64,000 nt of DNA from Geodermatophilus sabuli (GCF_010686765.1 NZ_JAAGWF010000007.1:124001-188000); one strand, 5' to 3'. Counted from the first letter of the stretch, positions 1 to 7,704 are shown. The notes: generated from the letters alone by a model not told the origin. Translations and numbers: made by a program.

Positions 1-273
1 TGCACCGTCGTGACCTCGCCCGCCGTCGGCGCGCTCGCCGAGATCCACGACCGGATGCCGCTGGTGCTGCCCCGCGACCGCTGGGCCGAGTGGCTCGACC
101 CCGGGCGTGCGGACGTCGCCGCGCTGACCGGGCCGACGCCGCCGGAGCTGGTCGAGCGGCTGGAGCTGCGCCCGGTGAGCACCGCGGTCAACAACGTCGC
201 CAACAACGGCCCGGAGCTCGCGGCCCGGGTCGAGACGGTCAGCCCGCCGGCCGACCAGCCCGCCCTCTTCTGA
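1..273 (+). CDS. SOS response-associated peptidase (SRAP/YedK family), C-terminal part, cut by window edge
   Basis: Only the last 90 codons are present, read in frame from base 1 to a TGA at 271-273. The residues around EIHDRMPLVLP, followed by a tryptophan-rich WAEWLDP stretch and VNNVANNGPE, are those of the C-terminal half of SRAP proteins. This family (YedK/HMCES) crosslinks to abasic sites in single-stranded DNA through an N-terminal Cys2, which lies outside the window, and the His of the HxRMP motif seen here belongs to the active site. The following gene starts one base after the stop, so the two are probably co-transcribed. The N-terminus cannot be judged. Confidence 0.85.
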   Translation, partial: CTVVTSPAVGALAEIHDRMPLVLPRDRWAEWLDPGRADVAALTGPTPPELVERLELRPVSTAVNNVANNGPELAARVETVSPPADQPALF

Positions 274-274
274 G

Positions 275-1825
275 GTGGCCGGCACCGAGGAGGCCACGCC
301 CGCGGTCGGGCAGGCCCCGCCGTCCGGCGCGCTGCCCGGCTGGGTGGCCGTGGTGGTCACCTTCCTGACGTCCGGCGCGGTGCTGGTCCTGGAGATCGCC
401 GGCCTGCGGCTGATCGCCCCCTACGTCGGCATCACGCTGCAGACCAACACCGCGATCATCGGGTTCGCGCTGGCCGCCATCGCCATCGGCGCGTGGTCGG
501 GCGGCGCGGTCGCCGACCGCACCGACCCGCGGCGGCTGATCGCCCCGCTCATGGTCGCCGGCGGCGCGCTGGTGGTCGCCGTCCTGCCGCTGGTGCGGTT
601 CGCCGGCTCGGTGCTCACCGGCGCCGACGCCGGCAGCGTGCTGCTGCTGGCGGCGATCGCCGTCGTCGTCCCCGCGGCGCTGCTGTCCGCGGTGCCGCCG
701 ATGGTGGTCAAGCTGCAGCTGGCCAGCCTCGAGGAGACCGGCTCGGTGGTCGGCCGGCTCTCGGGCATCGGCACGCTCGGCGGGATCGCGGCGACCTTCC
801 TCACCGGGTTCCTGCTGATCGCGGTGTTCCCCACCAGCGGGATCCTGGTCGGCACCGGGCTGGTCACCGTGCTCGCCGGCGGCGCCGTCGGGGTGCTGCT
901 GCGCCGCCGGTCGTCCGGGGGCACCGGCCGGGTGCCGGTGGGGCTGTTCCTGCTGGCGCTGGTCGGGTCGCTGCTCGCGGCGGTCGCGCCGACCCCCTGC
1001 CAGGCGGAGACCGCCTACCACTGCGCGCGGGTGGTCGCCGACCCCGAGCGGGAGACCGGCCGGGTGCTGCTGCTGGACACCCTCCGGCACTCCTACGTCG
1101 ACCTCGCCGACCCGACCCACCTGGAGTTCGAGTACGTCCGGGCGATCGCCGCCGTCACCGACGCCATGGCACCGGCCGGGCAGCCGCTCTCGGCGCTGCA
1201 CCTGGGCGGGGGAGGGCTGACCCTGCCGCGCTACCTGGCCGAGGTCCGGCCGGGCACCTCCAGCCTGGTGCTCGAGGTGGACCCCGGCGTCGTGGCCATG
1301 GACCGCGAGCAGCTGGCGCTCGAGGAGGGCGATCGGCTGCGGGTGCGGGTGGTCGACGCCCGGGTGGGCCTGGACGACGAGGCGGCGGGGGAGCGCGACC
1401 TGGTCGTCGGGGACGCGTTCGGCGGCCTGTCGGTGCCCTGGCAGCTGACCACCACCGAGGCGCTGCAGCTGGTGGACCGCGCACTCACCGACGACGGCCG
1501 CTACGTCGCCAACCTCATCGACCACCCGCCCATGGGCTTCGTCCGCGCCGAGCTGGCCACCCTGCAGGCGGTGTTCCCGCACGTGGCGCTGCTGGCCCGC
1601 GAGGCCGTGCTGGCCGGGGAGGACGGCGGCAACGTGGTCGCGGTCGCCTCCCGGAGCCCGCTGCCCACCGAGGCGATCGCCGACGCACTGCGGGCCCAGG
1701 ACCTGGGGTGGGAGGTCGCCGAGGGCCAGCGGCTGACGAGGTTCGTCGGGGACGCGCGGGTGCTCACCGACGACGCCGCGCCGGTCGACCAACTGCTCAC
1801 CCCCTACGCCGCCCCCGGCACCTGA
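275..1825 (+). CDS. Fused MFS / spermidine synthase-like protein
   Basis: 516 residues from a GTG one base after the SRAP stop. Residues about 20-240 are a run of hydrophobic helices (roughly eight membrane segments) as in the MFS-like half of actinobacterial fused proteins. From about residue 260 the protein is soluble and resembles the SpeE methyltransferase fold: a glycine-rich SAM-type motif LHLGGGGLTLP near residue 308, an acidic LEVDPGV after the next strand, and VVGDAFGG near 375. Family members are annotated as spermidine synthases, but aminopropyl transfer has rarely been shown for the membrane-fused type, so substrate is unknown. Converges on the next, minus-strand gene. Confidence 0.85.
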   Translation: MAGTEEATPAVGQAPPSGALPGWVAVVVTFLTSGAVLVLEIAGLRLIAPYVGITLQTNTAIIGFALAAIAIGAWSGGAVADRTDPRRLIAPLMVAGGALVVAVLPLVRFAGSVLTGADAGSVLLLAAIAVVVPAALLSAVPPMVVKLQLASLEETGSVVGRLSGIGTLGGIAATFLTGFLLIAVFPTSGILVGTGLVTVLAGGAVGVLLRRRSSGGTGRVPVGLFLLALVGSLLAAVAPTPCQAETAYHCARVVADPERETGRVLLLDTLRHSYVDLADPTHLEFEYVRAIAAVTDAMAPAGQPLSALHLGGGGLTLPRYLAEVRPGTSSLVLEVDPGVVAMDREQLALEEGDRLRVRVVDARVGLDDEAAGERDLVVGDAFGGLSVPWQLTTTEALQLVDRALTDDGRYVANLIDHPPMGFVRAELATLQAVFPHVALLAREAVLAGEDGGNVVAVASRSPLPTEAIADALRAQDLGWEVAEGQRLTRFVGDARVLTDDAAPVDQLLTPYAAPGT

Positions 1826-1831
1826 GCGGGC

Positions 1832-1845
1832 CTCCCCGCGGGGAG
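1832..1845. terminator. Palindrome between convergent genes
   Basis: CTCCCCGCGGGGAG is a perfect 14-bp palindrome just after the fused MFS gene and facing the 3' end of ybaK; a second partial copy (CTCCCCGCGGAG) follows at about 1853. It could end transcription from both sides. There is no T tract, so the assignment is tentative. Confidence 0.35.
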
Positions 1846-1906
1846 TCCCGGCGCTCCCCGCGGAGGGTCCCGGGGGCTCCAGGTGCAGGGCGGGACGAGT
1901 CGGCCG

Positions 1907-2380
1907 TCAGCGGCTGATCGGGGCGGTGCGGGCCCGGGTCAGGCGCACGAGGTCGGCCGGGGCCACCTCCACCTGCAGGCCCCGCCGGCCGGCACTGACC
2001 ATCACCGTGGCGAACCGCAGCGCGGAGTCGTCGACGACCGTGGGCAGGGGCTTGCGCTGACCGAGCGGGCTGATCCCGCCCAGCACGTAGCCCGTCGTCC
2101 GTTCGGCGTCGGCGGGCTCGGCCATCGCGGCCTTGCGCCCGCCCACCGCGGCGGCCAGCGCCTTGAGGTCGAGGCTGCCGCTCACCGGGACGATGGCGAC
2201 GGTGAGCGTCCCGTCGACGCGGGTGACCAGCGTCTTGAACACCTGCCGGGGGTCGGCGCCGAGCGCCGCGACCGCGGCCTCGCCGTGCCCCTGGTCCGAG
2301 GGGTGCTCGGGGTCGTAGGGGTGCAGGGTGTGCGCCACCCCGGCTCGCTCCAGGGCCCGCACCGCGGGGGTCGCCGCCAC
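1907..2380 (-). CDS. ybaK: YbaK/EbsC-type aminoacyl-tRNA deacylase (Cys-tRNA(Pro)-like)
   Basis: 157 residues from GTG at 2380. The protein starts with [19 protein letters not shown] and continues with the YbaK-domain signatures [26 protein letters not shown] and [14 protein letters not shown], ending at the usual YbaK length of about 160. These proteins hydrolyse mischarged tRNA, classically Cys-tRNA(Pro), in the cytoplasm. The open frame runs upstream to 2539, but the extra residues are arginine/proline-rich without family character, so GTG 2380 was chosen; no convincing Shine-Dalgarno is visible. Divergent from sigR. Confidence 0.85.
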   Translation of the reverse strand: MAATPAVRALERAGVAHTLHPYDPEHPSDQGHGEAAVAALGADPRQVFKTLVTRVDGTLTVAIVPVSGSLDLKALAAAVGGRKAAMAEPADAERTTGYVLGGISPLGQRKPLPTVVDDSALRFATVMVSAGRRGLQVEVAPADLVRLTRARTAPISR

Positions 2381-2461
2381 GGCGGGGCAGCCTATCGGGA
2401 CCACCCGCCCCCAGGCCTCGCCCGCTCGGCACGGGAGCCCGGAGGATGGCGCGGCGGGGCG

Positions 2462-2487
2462 GGAATCGGCGTCCGGTGCCCTCGGTT
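2462..2487 (+). promoter_or_regulatory. SigR-type promoter (GGAAT-N18-GTT) upstream of sigR
   Basis: GGAAT at 2462-2466, exactly 18 bases, then GTT at 2485-2487. This is the published consensus of promoters read by SigR/SigH thiol-stress sigma factors in Streptomyces and Mycobacterium. It implies positive autoregulation of the sigR-rsrA pair. The expected start point near 2494 lies next to in-frame GTG codons at 2491 and 2497. Confidence 0.7.
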
Positions 2488-2575
2488 GGAGTGGCCGTGA
2501 GCAGCACCCTGTCGTCCAGCGCCCGCCAGCGGGCCGCACACCGGCGTCCCCCGGGCCGCCCGGATGCCACGCGGC

Positions 2576-2581
2576 TAGGAT
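2576..2581 (+). promoter_or_regulatory. Possible second, housekeeping -10 box for sigR
   Basis: TAGGAT at 2576-2581 would place a start near 2588 and a leader of about 40 nt to GTG 2629. No good -35 hexamer is visible 17 nt upstream. It would match the two-promoter arrangement known for Streptomyces sigR. Confidence 0.35.
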
Positions 2582-2628
2582 CGACCGAGGCGGTGCCCCG
2601 CGTCCGGGGGCCGCAGAGAGGACGGTCG

Positions 2629-3300
2629 GTGCCTGAGGAGTCCGTGGACCAGACGCCCGTCGAGACCCCCGAGGCGCGCTCGGACGGCAGCCGGACCGGG
2701 ATGGACGAGACCCGCGCGGAACGCGACGCCCGCTTCGAGCGCGACGCCCTGCCGTTCCTCGACCAGCTCTACCCGGCGGCGCTGCGGATGACCCGCAACC
2801 CCGCCGACGCCGAGGACCTCGTCCAGGAGACCTTCGTCAAGGCGTACTCCGCGTTCCACCAGTTCGCCGAGGGCACCAACCTCAAGGCCTGGCTGTACCG
2901 GATCCTGACGAACACCTACATCAACAGCTACCGCAAGAAGCAGCGCCAGCCGCAGCAGTACCCCACCGACCAGGTGCAGGACTGGCAGCTGTACGCCGCT
3001 GAGGAGCACAGCTCCAGCGGCCTGCGGTCGGCCGAGATCGAGGCGCTGGACCACCTGCCGGACTCCGACATCAAGGAGGCCCTCCAGCAGTTGCCGGAGG
3101 ACTTCCGGCTGGCGGTCTACCTCGCCGACGTCGAGGGGTTCGCCTACAAGGAGATCGCCGAGATCATGGGCACGCCCATCGGCACGGTGATGTCCCGCCT
3201 GCACCGCGGCCGCCGCGGACTGCAGAAGCTGCTGGCCGACTACGCACGCGAGCGCGGCTTCGTCCGCGCCGGAGCCGGTGAGGAGGCGAGCCAGTCATGA
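2629..3300 (+). CDS. sigR: ECF sigma factor, SigR/SigH family (thiol-oxidative stress)
   Basis: 223 residues from GTG 2629, preceded by AGAGAGG at a 7-nt spacing. Sigma region 2 covers about residues 42-105 ([34 protein letters not shown]), and region 4 about 150-205 ([17 protein letters not shown] then a helix-turn-helix with [21 protein letters not shown]). The stop overlaps the start of the anti-sigma gene (ATGA), the standard sigR-rsrA arrangement. In this family the sigma factor is released when RsrA is oxidised and then drives thioredoxin, mycothiol and protein-turnover genes. The frame stays open upstream to 2446, so a longer isoform is possible; an ATG at 2701 is another internal start. 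Confidence 0.95.
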   Translation: MPEESVDQTPVETPEARSDGSRTGMDETRAERDARFERDALPFLDQLYPAALRMTRNPADAEDLVQETFVKAYSAFHQFAEGTNLKAWLYRILTNTYINSYRKKQRQPQQYPTDQVQDWQLYAAEEHSSSGLRSAEIEALDHLPDSDIKEALQQLPEDFRLAVYLADVEGFAYKEIAEIMGTPIGTVMSRLHRGRRGLQKLLADYARERGFVRAGAGEEASQS

Positions 3301-3638
3301 CCGACGACGTCCACGGCCAGGGCGAGCCGATCGAGATCCACTCCTGCGACGACGTCCTGTCCCACGTGTTCGAGTTCCTCGACCACGAGACCGGGGACGC
3401 GCGACGCGCGCTCATCGCCGAGCACCTCGAGGACTGCTCACCCTGCCTGCGCCAGTTCGGCATCGAGCAGGAGTTCAAGGCGCTGGTCCGCCGGCGCTGC
3501 GGTGGTGACGCACCCCCGGTCGGCCTGCGTGACCGGATCAAGATGCAGCTCACCACCGTCTCCTTCGAGGAGGACGGCACGTCGGTCAGCGTCGAGCGCG
3601 TGACCGTCGAGCGGACGGAGGAGCGCCCCACCGCCTGA
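3297..3638 (+). CDS. rsrA: Zinc-containing redox-sensing anti-sigma factor RsrA
   Basis: 113 residues, starting with ATGA overlap on sigR. It has the ZAS motif H43-x3-C47-x2-C50 ([13 protein letters not shown]) and an upstream cysteine C17, equivalent to Cys11 of Streptomyces RsrA, so all four zinc/redox ligands are present. In the family a disulfide formed between the upstream and a motif cysteine expels zinc and frees the sigma factor. The C-terminal 40 residues are acidic and variable. The stop codon is the loop of a perfect terminator hairpin. Confidence 0.95.
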   Translation: MTDDVHGQGEPIEIHSCDDVLSHVFEFLDHETGDARRALIAEHLEDCSPCLRQFGIEQEFKALVRRRCGGDAPPVGLRDRIKMQLTTVSFEEDGTSVSVERVTVERTEERPTA

Positions 3639-3651
3639 GGCGGTGGGGCGC
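3623..3651 (+). terminator. Terminator hairpin whose loop is the rsrA stop codon
   Basis: GCGCCCCACCGCC at 3623-3635 pairs perfectly with 3639-3651; the three-base loop is the TGA stop of rsrA. The 13-bp GC stem should end the sigR-rsrA transcript, though no U tract follows. Confidence 0.7.
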
Positions 3652-3659
3652 CGCCCCGC

Positions 3660-3703
3660 GGCCCCCTGCAGGCCCCGCCGCGGGTGGCGGGGGCAGGGGG
3701 GCC
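3660..3703. repeat. Copy of dispersed intergenic inverted repeat (copy 1)
   Basis: An imperfect hairpin with arms GGCCCCCTGCAGGCCCCGCC and GGCGGGGGCAGGGGGGCC around GCGGGT. It is the shortest member of a family also found at 5647, 9501, 13688 and 61892. It lies between the convergent rsrA and bL37 genes. Confidence 0.5.
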
Positions 3704-3707
3704 TCGT

Positions 3708-3782
3708 TCAGGCGTTGGGCCGCTTGCCGTGGTTGGCCTTGTTCCCCTTGCGGGAGCGCCGCTTGCGTCCACGCTTGGACAT
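3708..3782 (-). CDS. Ribosomal protein bL37 (AURKAIP1/COX24 domain), 24 residues
   Basis: A 24-codon gene from ATG 3782 to TGA. The product starts MSKRGRKRRSRKGNKANH and is nearly all basic residues, as in the tiny large-subunit protein bL37 described in mycobacterial ribosomes and conserved in Actinobacteria, where it is often overlooked in annotation. An AGGAGG Shine-Dalgarno lies 6-7 nt before the ATG. It binds 23S rRNA. Its position near sigR/rsrA is inferred to be conserved in relatives. Confidence 0.9.
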   Translation of the reverse strand: MSKRGRKRRSRKGNKANHGKRPNA

Positions 3783-3986
3783 CGCTGCCCTCCTCTCCTC
3801 GTCGTGACTGGCGAGCCGCTGGCCCCTGGTCGTCGCTGCCCGTGACCCACGGGCTCCGTGGCTCCAGCTTCTCACGACCGCCGGCGGCGCCGTCCCCCTG
3901 TGGCGGGAGGGCAGGGCGGCGGGTGAGGCTGGGGGACGGCCGTCCGGGTGGGCAGCCCTGCGTGCGGGATCAGGAGGGGCGGCACG

Positions 3987-5033
3987 GTGGCAGACCTCGG
4001 GATCGAGAGCGTGCTCGTGGCGGGACGCGGACCCGCGGCGTGCGCGGTGGTGGCGGCGTGCTCCCGGCTGGAGGTCAAGGCCGTCGCCGTCCACTCCGAG
4101 GCCGACCGGTCCGCCCGTCACGTGCGGCTGGCCGACGACGCGGTGCTGCTCGGCCCGGCGCCGGCCGCGGAGTCCTACCTGGCCGTCGACCGGATCGTGG
4201 AGGCGGCGCGGCGCAGCGGGGTGGCCGCCGTCCTGCCGGTACCGCCGGCCCTGGCCGGCAACGCACGCCTGGCCGGCGCGGTCGTCGCCGCCGGGCTGAC
4301 CTGGGTCGGGCCACCGGCCGCGGTGCTGGAGCGGCTCGGCGGCGACGGGGTGGAGCCGGCGAGCGAGCGCGGGTTCCTGGCGTGGGTCACCGAGTCGGGG
4401 CTGCGGTACACGACGTCGGTCTCCCGCGACCGCGCGGCGGGGATCGCCCGGGTCTCCTGGACCCCCGACGAGCCGGTGGAACTCCCCCCGGCGGCCGAGC
4501 GGCTGCCGGAGGTCGGCTGGCGCGGCCTGGTGACCGTCGGCATCGCCCCGGACGGCGCGCTGGCCGAGGTGGCCGCCGGCTTCTCCCTGGACATGGCCGT
4601 CCTGGAGCGGGCCCACGGGGTGGACGCCGTCGAACTCGCGCTGCGCAGTGCCTCCGGACGCCGGGGTGCGACCGACGTGTCACCGGGACGCGCCGCCCGG
4701 AAGGCGGTCGCGGTCCAGCTGCGGTCGACCCTGCCACCGGGGGAGGCCGGTCGTGTCACCGGCCGGCTGCCCGAGCCCGGACGCCTACCGGCCCTGTCGC
4801 CCGACGTCGACCTCGTGGCGGTGAGCGGCTACGACCCGGGCGACCGTCTCGACGGCTGGTACGACGCCCTGCTGGCCACCGTGAGCGCGAGCGCCCCCGA
4901 CACCGCGACCGCGGCGCGCGCCGCTGCCGGCGTCCTCGCCGGGCTGCCGCACACGGGCGTGCCGCACGACGCCGCGGAGATCCGCCCGGTGCTCGACCGG
5001 CTGGCCGCCGGCACCCGCGCACCCGCGCGCTGA
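3987..5033 (+). CDS. Degenerate biotin carboxylase-like protein (probable pseudoenzyme)
   Basis: 348 residues from GTG 3987, with AGGAGG at 3972-3977. Residues 7-118 match the N-terminal domain of biotin carboxylases (SVLVAGRGPAACAVV, VKAVAVHSEADRSARHVRLA, DDAVLLGPAPAAESYLAVD, AAGLTWVGPPA). The central ATP-grasp part is short and degenerate: no glycine-rich GGGGRGM loop, and where active enzymes have EMN-R-QVEH this one has LAEVAAGFSLDMAVLERAHG (about 192-211). Residues 240-340 resemble the C-terminal subdomain (GYDPGDRLDGWYDALLATV). Active biotin carboxylases are about 450 residues, so catalysis is unlikely. A stand-alone biotin carrier gene follows 73 nt downstream, which suggests a binding or regulatory role for biotinylated carrier; that is inference. 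Confidence 0.75.
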   Translation: MADLGIESVLVAGRGPAACAVVAACSRLEVKAVAVHSEADRSARHVRLADDAVLLGPAPAAESYLAVDRIVEAARRSGVAAVLPVPPALAGNARLAGAVVAAGLTWVGPPAAVLERLGGDGVEPASERGFLAWVTESGLRYTTSVSRDRAAGIARVSWTPDEPVELPPAAERLPEVGWRGLVTVGIAPDGALAEVAAGFSLDMAVLERAHGVDAVELALRSASGRRGATDVSPGRAARKAVAVQLRSTLPPGEAGRVTGRLPEPGRLPALSPDVDLVAVSGYDPGDRLDGWYDALLATVSASAPDTATAARAAAGVLAGLPHTGVPHDAAEIRPVLDRLAAGTRAPAR

Positions 5034-5106
5034 TCGGCTCGCCGGCCCTGCCGGACCGCCGTCGCCGCGTGCTTGGATCGACCGCAGGTCAGCGAGGGAG
5101 GTGCCG

Positions 5107-5328
5107 GTGGCGGTCGAGGAGATCCAGGCGGAGATGGTGTCCAGCGTCTGGAAGGTGCTCGTGCAGCCGGGCAGCCAGGTGGCGGCCGGCGACACGCTGG
5201 TGATCCTGGAGTCGATGAAGATGGAGATCCCGGTCCTCACCGAGCGCGCCGGCACCGTCCGGGAGCTGCACGTCGTCGAGGGCGAGGTGCTGCAGGAGGG
5301 CGACCTGATCGCCACGGTCGACGGCTGA
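5107..5328 (+). CDS. Stand-alone biotin/lipoyl carrier protein (BCCP-like)
   Basis: 73 residues from GTG 5107 (GTG 5101 is in frame but would overlap the GAGGGAG Shine-Dalgarno at 5093-5099). The whole protein is a single biotinyl domain with the target motif ESMKMEIPV, where the central Lys is biotinylated by BirA. It corresponds to mycobacterial TB7.3 (Rv3221c), which also sits beside the PdtaS kinase, WhiB1 and the SigH system, so this neighbourhood is old. No carboxyltransferase gene is nearby. Function in any organism is unclear. Confidence 0.9.
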   Translation: MAVEEIQAEMVSSVWKVLVQPGSQVAAGDTLVILESMKMEIPVLTERAGTVRELHVVEGEVLQEGDLIATVDG

Positions 5329-5331
5329 CGG

Positions 5332-5350
5332 CCCCGGGAGCAGCCCGGGG
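5332..5350 (+). terminator. Hairpin after the biotin carrier gene
   Basis: CCCCGGG (5332-5338), five-base loop, CCCGGGG (5344-5350), four bases after the carrier stop. It also lies just past the point where the GNAT remnant on the other strand loses similarity. Confidence 0.5.
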
Positions 5351-5354
5351 TCCT

Positions 5355-5630
5355 CCGGAACGCAGCCTCCTCGTCCGACTGCGTCACCTCGCCGAAGTCG
5401 CCCGACAGCACGAGCGCCACGCTGCCCACGACCAGCCCGCGGGCGTCCCGGGCGGCCAGCAGCTGGGCCCGCCCGGCCCGCCCCGCGACGTCACCCAGCT
5501 GGGTCGCGTAGTCCGGTGAGGCCAGGCCGCCGGCCGGGTAGACCGCGACGGTCAGGTCGGCGATCCGGGGGGAGTCCGCCGGTCCGGCCGTCTCGACGGA
5601 CAGGGGCGACGCATCGGCGGGGGAGACCAC
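5355..5630 (-). pseudogene. Truncated GNAT acetyltransferase remnant
   Basis: From GTG 5630 about 92 codons read as the N-terminal half of a GNAT protein: an N-terminal strand/helix (SPRIADLTVAVYP), then AQLLAARDARGLVVGSVALVL and a linker ending in DEEAAFR. At the point where the acetyl-CoA-binding motif A (RxxGxG/A) should follow, the frame turns into unrelated arginine/serine-rich residues and the terminator hairpin of the neighbouring gene. The second half of the domain is therefore missing. I read it as a deletion remnant; a short functional product seems unlikely. Confidence 0.6.
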
Positions 5631-5646
5631 GTCCGCCAGCCTGAGT

Positions 5647-5702
5647 GGCCCTCCTCCGGTGTCCCGCCGCGATCCGGCGAGCGGTGGGGGGCAGGAGGGG
5701 CC
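5647..5702. repeat. Copy of dispersed intergenic inverted repeat (copy 2)
   Basis: Outer arms GGCCCTCCT and AGGAGGGGCC enclose the family core CCGCCGCGA...GCGAGCGGTGGGG. It lies between the GNAT remnant and pdtaS, 22 bases before the pdtaS start, so here it is upstream of a gene and not between two 3' ends. Confidence 0.6.
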
Positions 5703-5723
5703 CTTCTCTACCCTCGAAGCACC

Positions 5724-7208
5724 ATGAACAGCCTCTCCGAACGCCTGACCCGCGGCGCGGCCTCCGCCCCCGCGCAGGTCGACCACGCCCGCCGGCTGGT
5801 GGCCGACTGGCAACTGCTGGCCGACCTGTCCTTCGCCGACCTGACCCTCTGGGTCCCGTTGGCGGGCGGGTCGTGGTGGTGTGTGGCGCAGGTGCGCCCG
5901 CTGACCGCGCCGACCAGCCAGCCCGACGACCTGGTCGGCTCCGAGGTGGCCGGGCCCACGTCCGAGCCGTTCGACGTGGCGCACCGCGAGGGCCGCCCGG
6001 TCACCGAGGGCGAGCCGGACTGGTCGGGCACCACCCCACGGCGCCGTGAGGTGATCCCGGTGCGGCACGACGGTGTGGTCGTCGCCGTCCTGGCCCGCGA
6101 CACCAACCTCGCGGTGACCCGGTCGCCGTCCACGCTGGAGCTGACCTACCTCGACATCGCCGCCGACCTCTGCCTGATGGTGTCGGCCGGCACCTTCCCG
6201 CCGCAGAAGCCGCTGGACGCCGAGATCAGCCCCCGGGTGGGCGACGGCCTGGTGCGCCTCGACGGCGACGGCTGCGCCGTCTACGCCAGTCCCAACGCGC
6301 TGTCGGCCTACCGGCGCATGGGCGCGACCGGGGACGTCGTGGGCGCGGACCTGGCGGGCCTGACGCGGGACGCCGCGGCCGACCGGGTGGCCGGGGAGGC
6401 GGTGGCGGCCGGCATCCGGGCCGCGGTCGCCGGCCGCTTCCCCGACCCGACCGACGTCGAGGGCGCAGCGGCCATCCTCCTCGTGCGGGCGCTGCCGCTG
6501 CAGGCGCCCGGTGGGGAGGCCGGCGCGCTGGTCCTGGTCCGTGACGTCACCGACGTCCGCCGGCGCGACCGGGCGCTGCTCACCAAGGACGCCACCATCC
6601 GCGAGATCCACCACCGGGTGAAGAACAACCTGCAGACCGTCGCCGCGCTGCTGCGGCTCCAGGCCCGGCGGATGACCGAGCCCGCGGCGCGCGAGGCCCT
6701 GGAGGAGTCGGTGCGGCGGGTCTCCTCGATCGCCGTGGTGCACGAGACGCTGGCCGGCAGCCGCGAGGACGTCGTCGACGTCGACGACGTCCTCGACCGG
6801 GTGCTGCCGATGCTGGGCGACCTGACGTCGGTCGGCCCGGCCGCACGGGTCCGCCGGGTCGGCCACGTCGGGGAGCTGCCGGCGGAGGCCGCCACGCCGC
6901 TGGTGCTGGCGGTGACCGAGCTGCTGCACAACGCCGCCGAGCACGCCTTCCCCGACGGCAGCCCGGGCGCCATCGAGCTGGTGGCCGAGCGGGACGGCGA
7001 CGACCTCGTCGTCCGGGTCTGCGACGACGGCCGCGGGCTACCGGAGGGCTTCGACCCCGCGGTCAGCGAGGGACTGGGCCTGCAGATCGTGCGGACCCTG
7101 GTCACCAGCGAGCTCGGGGGCAGCCTCCGCATGGGCCGGCCCGGCGGCGACCGGTCGGGCACCGAGGTGGTGCTCACCCTCCCCGGAGCCGCCCGGCTGC
7201 GCCGGTGA
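5724..7208 (+). CDS. pdtaS: Sensor histidine kinase PdtaS homologue (HisKA_2, HWE/HK group)
   Basis: 494 residues. N-terminal residues about 10-155 form a GAF-like domain, residues about 180-275 a PAS-like domain, then the dimerisation/phosphotransfer helix EIHHRVKNNLQTVAALLRLQ with the phosphorylatable His at 296 or 297, and a C-terminal HATPase with TELLHNAAEHAF, VCDDGRGLP and GLGLQIV. There is no membrane segment. Mycobacterial PdtaS is a cytosolic kinase that phosphorylates the RNA-binding antiterminator PdtaR; no pdtaR gene is in this window. It sits between the biotin carrier and whiB1 as in mycobacteria. A long terminator hairpin follows. Confidence 0.93.
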   Translation: MNSLSERLTRGAASAPAQVDHARRLVADWQLLADLSFADLTLWVPLAGGSWWCVAQVRPLTAPTSQPDDLVGSEVAGPTSEPFDVAHREGRPVTEGEPDWSGTTPRRREVIPVRHDGVVVAVLARDTNLAVTRSPSTLELTYLDIAADLCLMVSAGTFPPQKPLDAEISPRVGDGLVRLDGDGCAVYASPNALSAYRRMGATGDVVGADLAGLTRDAAADRVAGEAVAAGIRAAVAGRFPDPTDVEGAAAILLVRALPLQAPGGEAGALVLVRDVTDVRRRDRALLTKDATIREIHHRVKNNLQTVAALLRLQARRMTEPAAREALEESVRRVSSIAVVHETLAGSREDVVDVDDVLDRVLPMLGDLTSVGPAARVRRVGHVGELPAEAATPLVLAVTELLHNAAEHAFPDGSPGAIELVAERDGDDLVVRVCDDGRGLPEGFDPAVSEGLGLQIVRTLVTSELGGSLRMGRPGGDRSGTEVVLTLPGAARLRR

Positions 7209-7218
7209 GCCCCGACGC

Positions 7219-7256
7219 CGCGAGGCCGGTCCCGGGTCCGGGACCGGCCTCGCGGT
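7219..7256. terminator. Perfect 18-bp hairpin between convergent pdtaS and whiB1
   Basis: CCGCGAGGCCGGTCCCGG at 7219-7236 pairs with 7239-7256 across only two central bases. It can act for both converging genes. It shares the CCGCGAG end with the dispersed repeat family but is otherwise distinct. Confidence 0.75.
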
Positions 7257-7309
7257 CGGTGCTGCAGGGTGGCGCCGGACCGGGGTCCGGACGCCGGGGG
7301 TGCGACCCC

Positions 7310-7561
7310 TCAGGCGGTGCGCACCCGAGTACGAGACTGGCGCCGCTTCAGCGCGCGCCGCTCGTCCTCGGACAGCCCACCCCAGACGCCGGAGTCCTGA
7401 CCCGAGCGCAGGGCCCAGTCCAGACACGACTCGACGACGGGGCAGCGCCGGCACACACCCTTGGCCTGCTCGATCTGCACGGTCGCCGGGCCGGTCGTCC
7501 CGATGGGGAAGAACAGCTCCGGGTCCTCGTCGCGGCAGAGCGCGCGGTGGCGCCAGTCCAT
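7310..7561 (-). CDS. whiB1: WhiB-family iron-sulfur transcription factor, WhiB1-like
   Basis: 83 residues from ATG 7561. The four cluster-binding cysteines are C9, C37, C40 and C46 (GVCRRCPVVESCLDWA), followed by the GVWGG turn and a basic C-terminal tail (RRALKRRQSRTRVR) used for DNA contact. Length and position beside pdtaS and the biotin carrier identify it as WhiB1, an essential NO-responsive protein with a 4Fe-4S cluster that binds the housekeeping sigma factor. Upstream are a TTGACA promoter and a CRP-type palindrome, matching the known CRP control of mycobacterial whiB1. Confidence 0.95.
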   Translation of the reverse strand: MDWRHRALCRDEDPELFFPIGTTGPATVQIEQAKGVCRRCPVVESCLDWALRSGQDSGVWGGLSEDERRALKRRQSRTRVRTA

Positions 7562-7704
7562 GGTGGGGTTCTCCTCGGTGTCGTCTACGGTCTCGTGCGT
7601 CAGTCGCCGGCCTCGGACCGTTCCGCAGGCCGGCACCGGGGTGACCAGCGCCATGGCACAGCGACGTCGTGCATTTGTTACCGACAGGTTGCTTTCCTCT
7701 CGCG

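Noticed and set aside
239-1792. Long open frame antisense to the fused MFS/spermidine synthase gene
   Set aside because: Its translation is rich in Arg, Gly, His and Gln without domains, as expected opposite a GC-rich gene; the plus strand has clear family motifs.
2381-2539. N-terminal extension of the YbaK frame
   Set aside because: The extra residues are not like the family and overlap the sigR promoter region; the normal start fits GTG 2380.
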